Positions 25,907 through 35,070 are shown, numbered from the stretch's first letter. The stretch: DNA of 64,000 nt from Comamonadaceae bacterium (GCA_947454955.1 CANGLW010000011.1:1-64000); one strand, 5' to 3'. The notes: a model not told the origin generated them from the sequence alone. Translations and numbers: made by a program.

Positions 25907-26569
25907 ATGAGCACCACACCCTCTGTTTCTCGCAAAAGTTTCAAATCGGCGGCCACCACCTCGCCGTGGACAGCTGCGGATAAGCGGGCCGAGCAGCGTG
26001 AACTCAAGCGGCAAGCGGTCTTGTCCACCGCCGCGCAACTCTTCAATGAGCGCGGCTTTCAAGCCACCTCGCTGGACGACATCGCCGCGCGCTTGAATGT
26101 GAGCAAGCCCACGCTCTACTACTACGTCAAAAACAAAGACGAGATCTTGATTGAGTGCGTGCGCAGCGGTTTGCAAACCATGCTCGAAGGCATCGAACAA
26201 ACACGCTTGGCTGGTGGCAAGGCGATCGACCAGCTCATCACCTGCATGCGCATTTACACCCGCATCGTCACCCAAGATTTCGGCATGTGTGTGATCCGCA
26301 TCAGCGACACCGAGTTGCCAGCAGAACGTCGCGCTGAACTGCGCCAACTCAAGTCAGGCATCGACCAGGCTTTTCGCCGCTTGATCAAAGCCTGTGTGAA
26401 AGAAAAAGCGATTGCGCCTTGCGATCCGAAAATCACCGCCTTCATGATTGCCGGGGCTTTGTGCTGGGTGGGTCAGTGGTACCAGCCCGGGGGCACGCTC
26501 ACCCCTGAAAAAATCGCAGACGCCTATATCCATACGTTCATGCAGGGCTTGCTGGGCCAGCGCACCTGA
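25907..26569 (+). CDS. TetR/AcrR family transcriptional regulator
   Basis: A 220-aa repressor. The helix-turn-helix lies at about residues 35-80, including FNERGFQATSLDDIAARL and VSKPTLYYYVKNKDEIL. The C-terminal ligand domain has no recognisable signature, though IADAYIHTFMQGLLG is common in regulators of acyl-CoA pathways. A Ser/Thr-rich tail of about 25 residues precedes the DNA-binding domain. It diverges from the livG-led operon and very likely represses it, with an acyl-CoA or the free acid as inducer. Confidence 0.9.
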   Translation: MSTTPSVSRKSFKSAATTSPWTAADKRAEQRELKRQAVLSTAAQLFNERGFQATSLDDIAARLNVSKPTLYYYVKNKDEILIECVRSGLQTMLEGIEQTRLAGGKAIDQLITCMRIYTRIVTQDFGMCVIRISDTELPAERRAELRQLKSGIDQAFRRLIKACVKEKAIAPCDPKITAFMIAGALCWVGQWYQPGGTLTPEKIADAYIHTFMQGLLGQRT

Positions 26570-26616
26570 GGTCTGATCCGGCTGGAAAATTCAGCCTGGC
26601 GCCCCTCAGACCCAGG

Positions 26617-28260
26617 ATGAATTCCCTCCCCACCCAACTGCTTTGGTTCAAACGCGATTTGCGCGTGCTGGACCACGCGCCTTTGCGCCAGGCCGCCGAA
26701 CGGGGCACGGTGCTGGCCTTGTACGTGTACGAGCCTGAGGTCATCCACGCCCCCGATTACGCGGTGCAGCACCTCAACTTCACCAATGAATGCTTGCAGG
26801 AGTTGCAGGCTCAACTGCAGGCTTTGGGCATCCCCTTGTTGATTCGGCACGGCGAGATGTGTGAGGTGCTGCAAGCTGTGCACCAGGCCACAGGTTTCGA
26901 AGCCCTGTGGAGCCACGAAGAAACAGGCAACAGCATCACCTACCAGCGCGACTTGCGTGTGGCGCGTTGGTGTCGCGCCCAAGGTGTGGCCTGGCATGAA
27001 TCGCCCAGCAACGGCGTGGTGCGCCGCCTGAAAAACCGCGACGACTGGACGCAACACTGGCTCACCCGCATGGCGCCTAAACCCTTGGCAGCACCCGAGC
27101 CGCAAACAGCTTCTTGGGTGCTAACGCAAGACGGTGCCGCGTCCAATTTAAGGCACACAGGCTTGATGACAGCCCAAGCTTTGGGCTTGCAAGGTCAGGA
27201 CAAAGACCAACGCTTGCGTGGCGGGCACCGCGCTGCGCAAGCCTTGCTGAACAGCTTCCTGGACAACCGGGCGCAGGACTACCGCTTTGGCATGAGCAGC
27301 CCGATGAGCGCGCAGCAAGCGTGCTCGCGGCTCTCACCCTACATCAGCTTTGGCGTGGTGTCGATGCGCATGGTGGTGCATGCCTTACGCCAGGCGTGTG
27401 CGCATTGGCAATTGGTGCCCCTCGAACATCGGCCGCGCGGCATGCTGCCTGGCCTCAAAGCTTTTGAGAGTCGGCTGCACTGGCATTGCCATTTCATCCA
27501 AAAGCTCGAGAGCCAGCCCAACATCGAACACCGCAATTTGCACCGTGCCTATGACGGACTTCGCCCCGCCCCAGACCCGGTGCTGCTGGCCGCTTGGAAA
27601 GAAGGCCGCACCGGTGTGCCCATGGTCGATGCTTGCATGCGCATGCTGCTGACCACCGGGTGGATCAACTTTCGCATGCGCGCGATGTTGATGAGTTTTT
27701 CAAGCTACCACCTGTGGCAAGACTGGCGAGAACCAGCGCTGCATTTGGCACGTGAGTTTTTGGACTATGAGCCCGGCATCCATTACCCGCAGGTGCAAAT
27801 GCAATCGGGCACCACTGGCATCAACACCATCCGCATTTACAGCCCCACCAAACAGGCCCTGGACCAAGGCGAATTCATACGCCTGTGGTGCCCCGAATTG
27901 AGCACCGTGCCCACCGCTTACCTGGCCGAACCCTGGACCATGCCCGACACCCTGCAACAGCACCTGGGTGTGGTGATTGGGCGTGATTACCCAGCCCCCG
28001 TGGTGGACGTCGTTCAGGCCGGTCGTTTTGCCCGCGACACCATGTGGGCCTTGCGGGATCAGCAAAAGCGTCACACGATATTTCGCGCACAAACCCAAGA
28101 GATACTTGCGCAACACGCCAGCCGCGATCCGGGACGGTCCAGCCGTGAAAGTGGCCGTGGTACGCGCCGCAAAAGCACGGCAACACCCACGATGCAAGCT
28201 GGGCCGTCACACACACCCGCACCACAGTTGGATCTGTTTGGTGCCCTCAACGAGGACTGA
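26617..28260 (+). CDS. Photolyase/cryptochrome family protein, divergent class
   Basis: A 547-aa flavoprotein of the photolyase/cryptochrome family. The N-terminal antenna domain starts LLWFKRDLRVLDHAPL; the FAD domain includes SRLSPYISFGVVS (239-250), TGVPMVDACMRMLLTTGW and GEFIRLWCPEL. By eye against E. coli PhrB, W306 and W359 are kept (W327, W370), but the flavin-N5 Asn378 and Trp382 positions read His389 and Val393 within HYPQVQMQSGTTG. This is a recurrent variant clade, not a degraded gene. A basic, low-complexity tail (about 500-547) is extra. Probably a light-driven DNA repair enzyme, but a photoreceptor role is possible. It is followed 3 bases later by a DUF2256 gene. Confidence 0.88.
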   Translation: MNSLPTQLLWFKRDLRVLDHAPLRQAAERGTVLALYVYEPEVIHAPDYAVQHLNFTNECLQELQAQLQALGIPLLIRHGEMCEVLQAVHQATGFEALWSHEETGNSITYQRDLRVARWCRAQGVAWHESPSNGVVRRLKNRDDWTQHWLTRMAPKPLAAPEPQTASWVLTQDGAASNLRHTGLMTAQALGLQGQDKDQRLRGGHRAAQALLNSFLDNRAQDYRFGMSSPMSAQQACSRLSPYISFGVVSMRMVVHALRQACAHWQLVPLEHRPRGMLPGLKAFESRLHWHCHFIQKLESQPNIEHRNLHRAYDGLRPAPDPVLLAAWKEGRTGVPMVDACMRMLLTTGWINFRMRAMLMSFSSYHLWQDWREPALHLAREFLDYEPGIHYPQVQMQSGTTGINTIRIYSPTKQALDQGEFIRLWCPELSTVPTAYLAEPWTMPDTLQQHLGVVIGRDYPAPVVDVVQAGRFARDTMWALRDQQKRHTIFRAQTQEILAQHASRDPGRSSRESGRGTRRKSTATPTMQAGPSHTPAPQLDLFGALNED

Positions 28261-28263
28261 ACC

Positions 28264-28428
28264 ATGGGCGAGCCCAAACGCAGCTTCAAAGGCAACAAAG
28301 CCAGCCTGCCCAGCAAACCGTGCGTGGCCTGCGGGCGCCCCATGACCTGGCGCAAAGCCTGGGCCAAGAACTGGGACGAGGTGAAGTACTGCAGCGATGC
28401 GTGCCGCAAAGGAGCCAAAGCATCATGA
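28264..28428 (+). CDS. DUF2256 zinc-ribbon-like small protein
   Basis: A 54-aa gene found by translating the gap between the two photolyase-type genes. It starts at the ATG at 28264 (MGEPKRSFKGNK) and ends at 28428. It has two cysteine pairs, C20-x2-C23 (CVAC) and C43-x3-C47 (CSDAC), around WRKAWAKNWDEVKY, as expected for a small zinc-binding domain. Size, motif and a position next to photolyase genes match the DUF2256 family, whose function is unknown. Its stop overlaps the ATG of the next gene (ATGA). Confidence 0.85.
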   Translation: MGEPKRSFKGNKASLPSKPCVACGRPMTWRKAWAKNWDEVKYCSDACRKGAKAS

Positions 28429-29951
28429 GCCTGGTCATCATCTTGGGTGATCAACTTGACGCCGATCACCCGGCCCTTCGAGATGCCGATGCCGCCAAGA
28501 CACGCATCTTGATGGTGGAGGCCCTGGAGGAAAGCACGCATGTGTGGAGCTCCAAGGTGCGCAGCACCTTGTTTTTCTCAGCCATGCGCCACCATGCCGA
28601 GCACCTGCGCGCGCAAGGCTGGCAGGTGGATTACCTGCGCTTAGGCACCCACCCCTTTGGCAGCTTGAAAGAGGCCTGGCTCGACGCCTTGCAGCATCAA
28701 GCCGACGAGGTCTTGTGCGTGGAAACGGGCGACCACCGTGTGACGCAAATGCTTGAAGACGCGTGCGCGCAAGCTGGTGTGCCGCTGACCTGGTTACCTG
28801 ATGAACATTTCATGATCAACCGCGCAGACTTTGCCAAGTGGGCAGGCAAAAGCAAGCAGCTGCGCATGGAGATGTTCTACCGCATGATGCGCAAGCGCCA
28901 TGGGGTGTTGATGGTGGGCGATGAGCCCGCAGGCGGTGAGTGGAATTTCGATGCTGAGAACCGCAAAAGCTTTGGAAAGAGCGGCCCGCAAGGCCTGAGC
29001 GCCCTGCCCCGCTTTGAGCCCGACAGCCTCACACAGCAAGCCATGGCCGATGTGCAGCAACATCTGGCGAACCACCCGGGACATTTGGATGACTTCAATT
29101 GGCCCGTCACACGTGCACAAGCCCTGCAAGCCTTGGATGCGTTCATGCAGCACCGCTTGGTGCGCTTTGGCCCCACGCAAGATGCGATGTGGCGCAACGA
29201 GCCGTTTTTGTTTCACAGCCTGATCTCCAGCAGCCTGAACCTCAAGCTGCTCAACCCGCGCGAAGTCATTGCTGCAGCGTTGCAACGCTACGAACAAGGC
29301 GAGGCTGACTTACCCAGTGTGGAGGGTTTCATTCGACAAATTTTGGGCTGGCGCGAGTTCATGCGCGGGGTCTACCACCTTGATATGCCCGCCATGAAAA
29401 GTGGCAACCACCTGCAAGCCCACCAGCCACTGCCCAAGTGGTTTTGGACGGGCCAAACCCGCATGGCTTGCATGCAGCAAACCATCGCGCAAACCCTGCA
29501 ACATGGCTACGCGCACCACATTCAGCGGCTGATGGTCACCGGCAATTTCGCGATGCTGGCCGGGCTCACACCCCAAGAGGTGTGCGACTGGTATTTGGCG
29601 GTTTATGTGGATGCGGTGGAATGGGTGGAGCTGCCCAACACCGCTGGTATGGCGCTGTTTGCACTGGGGCCACGCTTCACCACCAAGCCTTATGCCGCGA
29701 GTGGCGCGTACATCAAACGCATGAGCAATTACTGCGAAGGCTGTGTCTACAAGCCCGATCAAAAAACCGGCCCGCAGGCCTGCCCCATGACCACCTTGTA
29801 CTGGCACTTTTTGAACACGCACGAGGCCAGCTTGGCGGCCAACCCGCGCGCTGCCTTGATGATCAAAAACCTGCAACGCTTGAGCGCCGAGGAGCGCCAA
29901 GCGATCGATGATCAGGCCAGGCAGGCCCTGGCTAACCTTGACAAGATTTAA
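28425..29951 (+). CDS. Iron-sulfur bacterial cryptochrome/photolyase (FeS-BCP, PhrB type)
   Basis: A 508-aa protein of the prokaryotic (6-4) photolyase family. It begins LVIILGDQLDADHPAL, the family's N-terminus. The four likely [4Fe-4S] ligands are Cys349, Cys437, Cys440 and Cys453, each one residue from the cluster ligands of Agrobacterium PhrB (350, 438, 441, 454, from memory). The segment MVTGNFAMLAGLTPQEVCDWYLAVYVDAVEW is family-typical; only its ends, MVTGNFAML and VDAVEW, need be noted. FAD and a lumazine antenna are expected. The start at 28425 overlaps the DUF2256 stop by 4 bases; the open frame extends further upstream only within that gene. Its end overlaps the convergent Bug gene by 4 bases. 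Confidence 0.93.
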   Translation: MSLVIILGDQLDADHPALRDADAAKTRILMVEALEESTHVWSSKVRSTLFFSAMRHHAEHLRAQGWQVDYLRLGTHPFGSLKEAWLDALQHQADEVLCVETGDHRVTQMLEDACAQAGVPLTWLPDEHFMINRADFAKWAGKSKQLRMEMFYRMMRKRHGVLMVGDEPAGGEWNFDAENRKSFGKSGPQGLSALPRFEPDSLTQQAMADVQQHLANHPGHLDDFNWPVTRAQALQALDAFMQHRLVRFGPTQDAMWRNEPFLFHSLISSSLNLKLLNPREVIAAALQRYEQGEADLPSVEGFIRQILGWREFMRGVYHLDMPAMKSGNHLQAHQPLPKWFWTGQTRMACMQQTIAQTLQHGYAHHIQRLMVTGNFAMLAGLTPQEVCDWYLAVYVDAVEWVELPNTAGMALFALGPRFTTKPYAASGAYIKRMSNYCEGCVYKPDQKTGPQACPMTTLYWHFLNTHEASLAANPRAALMIKNLQRLSAEERQAIDDQARQALANLDKI

Positions 29952-30934
29952 TCAGGCCGGGCGCCCGAGTCTTTGACCACCTTGGCCCACTTGGCGATCT
30001 CGCTGCGTTGGTAGGCACCGAGTTCGTCAGAGGTGGAGCCCACGGCTTCGAGGCCAATGTCAGCGAGCTTTTTGTTGATCTCGGGCGTTTTAAGGATGCG
30101 GGTGATCTCGACCTGCAACTTGTCCACGATGGGTTTGGGTGTGCCCGCCGGCGCAAAGATGGCGAACCACGACACCGCATCAAAACCCGGCAGGGTCTCC
30201 GCAATCGCAGGGATGTCTGGTGCTGCAGGAGAGCGCTGGGCACTGGTCACGCCCAAGGCGCGTAACTTGCCTTCACGCACCAGCGGCAAGCTCGAGGGCA
30301 TGTTGTCAAACATCATGGTCACACGGCCACCGAGCACATCAGGAATCGCAGAGGCCCGGCCCTTGTAGGGGATGTGGGTCATGTCCGCACCGGTCAAGCT
30401 TTTGAACAGCTCGCCCGAGATGTGGATGGACGAGCCCGAACCGGAGGACGCGAAGGTCAAGGGAGATTTCTTGCCCAGGTCGATCAGTTCTTTGACGCTC
30501 TTGGCGGGCACCTCGTTGTTGACCACCAGCAAATTGGGCGTGGTGGCCACCAAACTCACCGGCACAAAATCGCGCACCATGTCGTATGGCATCTTGGGGT
30601 AGAGCGCGCCATTGATCGAGTGGGTGCCGACCGTGCCCACCACCAGGGTGTGGCCATCGGGTGCGGATTTGGCCACAAAGTCTGCGCCAATATTGCCACC
30701 CGAACCGGGCTTGTTGTCCACCAGCACCGGCTGGTTCCATGCGGCAGTGAAGCGCTCGGCCAGAATGCGGCCGATGATGTCAGGCGCGCCACCGCTGGTG
30801 AAGGTCACCACCATGCGCATGGGTTTGTTGGGAAAGTTAGCAGCGCTTTGGGCGTGGCTGGGCAAGGTCCAGGCACCCAAGGTCAGCAGCAAAGGCAAGG
30901 CAAGGGCATAACGCCGCAGCTGATGTGTCTTCAT
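29948..30934 (-). CDS. Bug (TctC) family periplasmic solute-binding protein
   Basis: A 328-aa tripartite tricarboxylate transporter receptor. The signal peptide (RRYALALPLLLTLGAWTLPSHAQ) is followed by the family start NFPNKPMRMVVTFTSGG. PGSGGNIGADFVAKSAPDG and YKGRASAIPDVLGG are typical Bug segments. The ATG at 30934 has an AAGGAG Shine-Dalgarno at good spacing; upstream in-frame ATGs at 30949 and 30976 do not. No tctA or tctB gene is near, as is usual for the many orphan Bug proteins of Burkholderiales. The ligand is probably a carboxylate but is unknown. Confidence 0.92.
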   Translation of the reverse strand: MKTHQLRRYALALPLLLTLGAWTLPSHAQSAANFPNKPMRMVVTFTSGGAPDIIGRILAERFTAAWNQPVLVDNKPGSGGNIGADFVAKSAPDGHTLVVGTVGTHSINGALYPKMPYDMVRDFVPVSLVATTPNLLVVNNEVPAKSVKELIDLGKKSPLTFASSGSGSSIHISGELFKSLTGADMTHIPYKGRASAIPDVLGGRVTMMFDNMPSSLPLVREGKLRALGVTSAQRSPAAPDIPAIAETLPGFDAVSWFAIFAPAGTPKPIVDKLQVEITRILKTPEINKKLADIGLEAVGSTSDELGAYQRSEIAKWAKVVKDSGARPD

Positions 30935-30991
30935 CTTTGTCTCCTTCATGTGATCAACGTGGTCTGACGCCACCATTGAAACATTATGGAG

Positions 30992-31020
30992 GAAAGAAAA
31001 AAGCCCACCGAAGTGGGCTT
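30992..31020 (-). terminator. Intrinsic terminator of the DEAD-box helicase gene
   Basis: On the minus strand an 8-bp stem AAGCCCAC/GTGGGCTT with a 4-base loop is followed by TTTTCTTTCC. It lies 33 bases past the helicase stop at 31053 and before the Bug gene. Confidence 0.85.
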
Positions 31021-31052
31021 GTTCTCATAACGCCGCTATAGCGACAACAAAC

Positions 31053-32927
31053 TTAGCGCGTGGGCTTGCCGTTGCGCTTGGCATCCCCACGCGGTGCGAA
31101 GGGACGTGGGCCGTGCGAAGGCTTGCCAAAACCGGGCTTGCCACCGAAGCCGGCTTTGCGGTCACCGAACTCAGCGCGCGCGCCAAATTCTGGGCGGCCT
31201 TCGCCTCTGCTATTTTTTCCATAGCTGTCACCCTTGCCCTGGAAAGGGTTCGAGGGGCCTTTGCCTGCAAAACGATCGGGACCCGAGCGGTCTTGGGCAA
31301 AGCGGTCTTGACCAAATGCTGGACGGTCAGAGAAACCGGGGTTGCGGTCACCAAAACCACGGGCCTTGCCACCGGCATCAGGACGGGGACCAAAACCAGG
31401 CTTGCCACCGCCACCGAATTTACGGTCGCGCGAGAAACCTTCGTTGCCACCGCGGGTGTTGCGGCCACCAAAGTTGGAGTTGCGGCCCGGCTCGGGGAAA
31501 CGTTGCTTGGGTTCCATGCCAGGAATAACCTCGGCCTTGAACTGCTGACGGCTGTAGGCTTCGATGTCGAAGATCTTGCGACGATCGCGGAACTCCGCGA
31601 AGGTCACTGCCAAGCCATCACGACCAGCACGGCCGGTGCGGCCAATGCGGTGGGTGTAGTCTTCGGCTTTCATGGGCAGGCCAAAGTTGAACACGTGGGT
31701 GATGGTGGGCACGTCAATGCCGCGGGCCGCCACATCGGTGGCCACCAAAATTTGCACCTGACCGTTGCGCAGCGCCATCAAACGGCGGTTACGCAAGCCC
31801 TGGCTCAAAGCACCGTGCAGCGCCACGGCATCAAAGCCTTCTTGCTGCAAGTCGTTGGCCAGGCCGTCACATTCCACTTGGGTAGATGCAAACACAATGG
31901 CTTGGTTGATGGTGGTGTCACGCAGCCAATGGTCCAGCAAAGCGCGCTTGTGCTGGGTGTTGTCAGCCCAGAACAGCACTTGCTTGATGTTGGCGTGTTT
32001 TTCTTGCGGCGAGTCGATTTGCACCTTCTTCACCGACGAGCCGTTGTCATGCATCACGCGCATGGCGAGCTGCTGAATGCGCGGCGCAAAGGTGGCCGAG
32101 AACATCATGGTCTGGCGGCGTTGGCTGGTGAGCTCATTGACTTCAGCCAGGTCGTCGGAGAAGCCCAGGTCCAACATGCGGTCGGCTTCGTCCACCACCA
32201 GAAACTGCACCTGGTCGAGTTTGATTTGCATCGAACGCTGCAGGTCCAAGAGGCGGCCAGGGGTGGCCACCACCAGATTGGCGTTTTGCAGCTTGGCGAT
32301 TTGCAATTGGTAAGGCATGCCACCCACCACATTGGCCACGCGCAGACCGCGGCAATGCTTGACCAACTCAATGGCGTCATGCGCCACCTGTTGGGCCAAC
32401 TCGCGGGTCGGGCACAAAATCAAAGCGCCGGGAGCGGCAGCTTTGAAATGACGGGGGTTGGTCGGGTCTTTGCGCTTGGCGCGCTTGGGTGCGGGCTCAC
32501 CGCGAGCAGCGGCCTCGGCCACTTGGCGTTCGAAGTCGGCGCGCTCTTGCGCAGCCGCTTGCTCTTGCTGCTGGATCAAGGTGTGCAGCACGGGCAACAA
32601 AAACGCGGCGGTTTTGCCGCTGCCGGTTTGACTCGAGACCATCAGGTCGATGTAGCGGTCCACATCTTCATTGGGCATGGCCAAAGGAATGGCGGTGGAC
32701 TGCACGGTGGTGGGCTGGGTGTAACCCAGGTCGGCCACGGCTTGCACGAGTTCGGGCGCCAAGCCCAGCTCAACAAAGCCGTTGGGCACGTTCACAGCCT
32801 CATCGGCTTGAGCCAAAGCTTCAGGCGCAGGTGTAGAACCCACATCCGCCGCAGCGTCGTGATTCAGGGTGTCAAAAGAAGAATTCTCGGCAAGCGACAA
32901 GTCGCCGGCCAACATAGCGTCGGTCAT
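31053..32927 (-). CDS. DEAD-box ATP-dependent RNA helicase (RhlE-like) with Gly-rich tail
   Basis: A 624-aa helicase. Q motif region GFVELGL, motif I SSQTGSGKT, motif Ia PTRELAQQ, motif II VDEADRM, motif III FSATF, motif V VATDVAARGID and motif VI HRIGRTGRAG are all present. There is a charged insert between motifs I and Ia (ARGEPAPKRAKRKDPTNPR), and the C-terminal ~130 residues are Gly/Arg/Phe-rich (FGGRNTRGGNEGF, GKPGFGPRPDAGG), a likely disordered RNA-binding tail. The ATG at 32927 is preferred over an upstream in-frame ATG at 32987. The gene has an unusually long 5' leader and a clear terminator. Probably acts in ribosome assembly or mRNA decay, possibly induced by cold. Confidence 0.92.
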   Translation of the reverse strand: MTDAMLAGDLSLAENSSFDTLNHDAAADVGSTPAPEALAQADEAVNVPNGFVELGLAPELVQAVADLGYTQPTTVQSTAIPLAMPNEDVDRYIDLMVSSQTGSGKTAAFLLPVLHTLIQQQEQAAAQERADFERQVAEAAARGEPAPKRAKRKDPTNPRHFKAAAPGALILCPTRELAQQVAHDAIELVKHCRGLRVANVVGGMPYQLQIAKLQNANLVVATPGRLLDLQRSMQIKLDQVQFLVVDEADRMLDLGFSDDLAEVNELTSQRRQTMMFSATFAPRIQQLAMRVMHDNGSSVKKVQIDSPQEKHANIKQVLFWADNTQHKRALLDHWLRDTTINQAIVFASTQVECDGLANDLQQEGFDAVALHGALSQGLRNRRLMALRNGQVQILVATDVAARGIDVPTITHVFNFGLPMKAEDYTHRIGRTGRAGRDGLAVTFAEFRDRRKIFDIEAYSRQQFKAEVIPGMEPKQRFPEPGRNSNFGGRNTRGGNEGFSRDRKFGGGGKPGFGPRPDAGGKARGFGDRNPGFSDRPAFGQDRFAQDRSGPDRFAGKGPSNPFQGKGDSYGKNSRGEGRPEFGARAEFGDRKAGFGGKPGFGKPSHGPRPFAPRGDAKRNGKPTR

Positions 32928-33164
32928 GGTTTTCTCACACGCGAGCGCCGGGATGCGGCGGCTCCGTTCATGGTTAAAAAACATCAACCATCAAACAGAA
33001 CCTGCGTCGGTGAGAGCCGAGACCGGGGACCTTTTAAATGGCATCTCAAGCCTGGAGGCTTGGGGGATGCGCGATAGTCCGGTGAATGAAGGGAGATGCA
33101 CAAACTGCGTTTTGTACGCAGCCTCGCATTATGGCACGGATCAGGGTTTTCACCTAATGCCGCC
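32928..33164 (-). promoter_or_regulatory. Structured 5' leader region of the DEAD-box helicase gene
   Basis: The 237-base gap between orn and the helicase start holds no credible gene. Three inverted repeats are present: ATGGTT/AACCAT (32970-32991), CAAGCC/GGCTTG with a 4-base loop (33047-33062) and CTGCGT/ACGCAG with a 5-base loop (33105-33121). The promoter is not clear; a CATAAT near 33131 on the minus strand is a weak -10 candidate. The first repeat in reading order may instead end the orn transcript. Long structured leaders are common for cold-shock and autoregulated helicase genes. Confidence 0.4.
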
Positions 33165-33740
33165 TCAAACCGCGGGTGTGCTGACCTGAAGAAAGTGCTG
33201 GCGGTAGAAGTCCAACTCGTCAATCGACTCATGCACATCGGCCAAGGCGGTGTGTTTCTGCTGCTTCTTGAAAGCCTTGACCAACTCAGGGCGCCAGCGC
33301 TTGGCCAGCTCTTTGAGGGTGCTCACATCGATGTTGCGGTAGTGAAAAAACGCCTCGAGCTTGGGCATGTACTTCACCAGAAAACGGCGGTCTTGCCCGA
33401 TGCTGTTGCCACACATGGGCACCGTGCCTTTGGGGGCATGGTGCTTGAGGAACTCCAGCACCTCGTGTTCAGCCGCGGCCTCGGTGATGGTGGAGGCTTT
33501 GACCTTGTCGATCAATCCACTCTTGCCGTGGGTGCCTTGGTTCCAAGCGTCCATCAAGGCGAGCTGCGCATCGCTTTGGTGGATCACCAGCACCGGGCCT
33601 TCGACCCGCACGCTCAGGTCAGCATTGGTCACGATCACCGCGATTTCAATCAAACGATCGCGCTCGGGGTCCAAGCCTGTCATCTCACAGTCCAGCCAAA
33701 TCAGGTTCTGGTCGGATTTTTTCAATAAGGTCTGCGTCAT
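33165..33740 (-). CDS. orn: Oligoribonuclease
   Basis: A 191-aa DEDDh 3'-5' exonuclease that degrades RNA di- and oligonucleotides, including pGpG from c-di-GMP turnover. Metal-binding residues are visible in [10 protein letters not shown] (Asp/Glu of Exo I), in [10 protein letters not shown] (Exo II) and in [14 protein letters not shown] (Exo III His and Asp). Length is usual. The start at 33740 gives the family N-terminus. The gene is next to an M48 protease that starts divergently 34 bases away. Confidence 0.96.
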   Translation of the reverse strand: MTQTLLKKSDQNLIWLDCEMTGLDPERDRLIEIAVIVTNADLSVRVEGPVLVIHQSDAQLALMDAWNQGTHGKSGLIDKVKASTITEAAAEHEVLEFLKHHAPKGTVPMCGNSIGQDRRFLVKYMPKLEAFFHYRNIDVSTLKELAKRWRPELVKAFKKQQKHTALADVHESIDELDFYRQHFLQVSTPAV

Positions 33741-33774
33741 GCGCCCATTGTCGCTGATCGCCTAAACTCATGGC

Positions 33775-35070
33775 ATGACAAATGCCACCCCTGAGGCCGC
33801 CATGTTTGCCGCGGCAGATGCTTCTTTGCTGGTCACCTTGGTGTTGGCCGTGGCCCTGGTGGCGGGCTTGCTGGTGCGCACCTGGTTGGCCTCGCGCCAG
33901 ATCCGCCATGTGGCTGCGCACCGCGCGCAAGTGCCGGCTGATTTCGCCAGTACCATCAGCCTGGCCGCCCACCAAAAAGCAGCCGACTACACCGTAAGCA
34001 AGTTACGCGTGGGCCTGCTGGAGATGGCCATCGATGCCGCAATTCTGTTGGGCTGGACCTTGCTGGGCGGATTGAACTGGCTCAACCAAATGTTGCTCAA
34101 CGCCATGGGCTCAGGCTTGTGGCAACAAGTGGCACTGGTCGCTGCTTTTGTGGCCATAGGGGGCGTGCTGGGCTTGCCGGTGTCGCTCTACCAAACCTTT
34201 GTGCTTGAAGAGCGTTTTGGTTTCAACCGCGTCACCCCCAAACTCTGGCTGACCGACATGGTCAAAGGTGTGGCGGTGGGCGCGGTGATTGGCCTGCCTT
34301 TGCTCGCAGCCCTCTTGTGGGTCATGGGCGCCATGGGCTCAAGCTGGTGGCTGTGGGCCTGGGGCTTGTGGATGGGGTTCAACCTGCTCTTGCTGCTGAT
34401 TTACCCCACCTTCATCGCGCCACTGTTCAACCAGTTCAAACCTTTGGATGACGAGAACCTCAAAGCACGCGTGACCGCCTTGATGGCGCGCTGCGGTTTC
34501 TCGGCCAAAGGCTTGTTTGTGATGGACGGCAGCAAGCGCAGCGCGCATGCCAACGCTTACTTCACGGGGTTTGGTGCGGCCAAGCGGGTGGTGTTTTTCG
34601 ACACCTTGCTGAACAAACTCAGCCCGGGCGAGGTCGATGCCGTGCTGGCGCATGAGCTGGGGCACTTCAAGCACAAACACATCATCCAACGCATGGTGCA
34701 ACTGTTTGGCATGAGCCTCTTGGGCTTTGCCTTATTGGGTTGGTTGGGGAGCCAAGTGTTTTTCTACACCGGCTTGGGCGTGCTGCCATCGCTGCAAGGC
34801 GGCAATGACGCACTGGCCTTGCTGCTGTTCATGATGGTCATGCCGCTCTTGAGCTTTTTCATCTCGCCCTTGATGGCGCGACTCTCACGCCAGCATGAAT
34901 TTCAGGCCGATGCTTATGCGGTGGCGCAGACCAGTGGCACCGATTTGCGCAGTGCCTTACTCAAACTGTTTGAAGACAACGCGGCCACCCTCACCCCCGA
35001 CCCGCTGTACGCGGCGTTTTATTACTCACACCCGCCTGCCACCGAGCGCTTGCAGCGCATGACCCCATGA
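33775..35070 (+). CDS. M48 family zinc metalloprotease (Ste24-like)
   Basis: A 431-aa integral-membrane metalloprotease. The zinc motif HELGHFKHKH (HExxH) lies near residue 300, with the third ligand in RQHEFQADAYAV. Hydrophobic segments occur at both ends (LLVTLVLAVALVAGLLV; ALLLFMMVMPLLSFFI) and around the N-terminal third, as in CAAX protease Ste24. Bacteria lack prenylation, so it probably acts in membrane protein quality control. The stop overlaps the start of the pterin dehydratase gene by 4 bases. Confidence 0.92.
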   Translation: MTNATPEAAMFAAADASLLVTLVLAVALVAGLLVRTWLASRQIRHVAAHRAQVPADFASTISLAAHQKAADYTVSKLRVGLLEMAIDAAILLGWTLLGGLNWLNQMLLNAMGSGLWQQVALVAAFVAIGGVLGLPVSLYQTFVLEERFGFNRVTPKLWLTDMVKGVAVGAVIGLPLLAALLWVMGAMGSSWWLWAWGLWMGFNLLLLLIYPTFIAPLFNQFKPLDDENLKARVTALMARCGFSAKGLFVMDGSKRSAHANAYFTGFGAAKRVVFFDTLLNKLSPGEVDAVLAHELGHFKHKHIIQRMVQLFGMSLLGFALLGWLGSQVFFYTGLGVLPSLQGGNDALALLLFMMVMPLLSFFISPLMARLSRQHEFQADAYAVAQTSGTDLRSALLKLFEDNAATLTPDPLYAAFYYSHPPATERLQRMTP

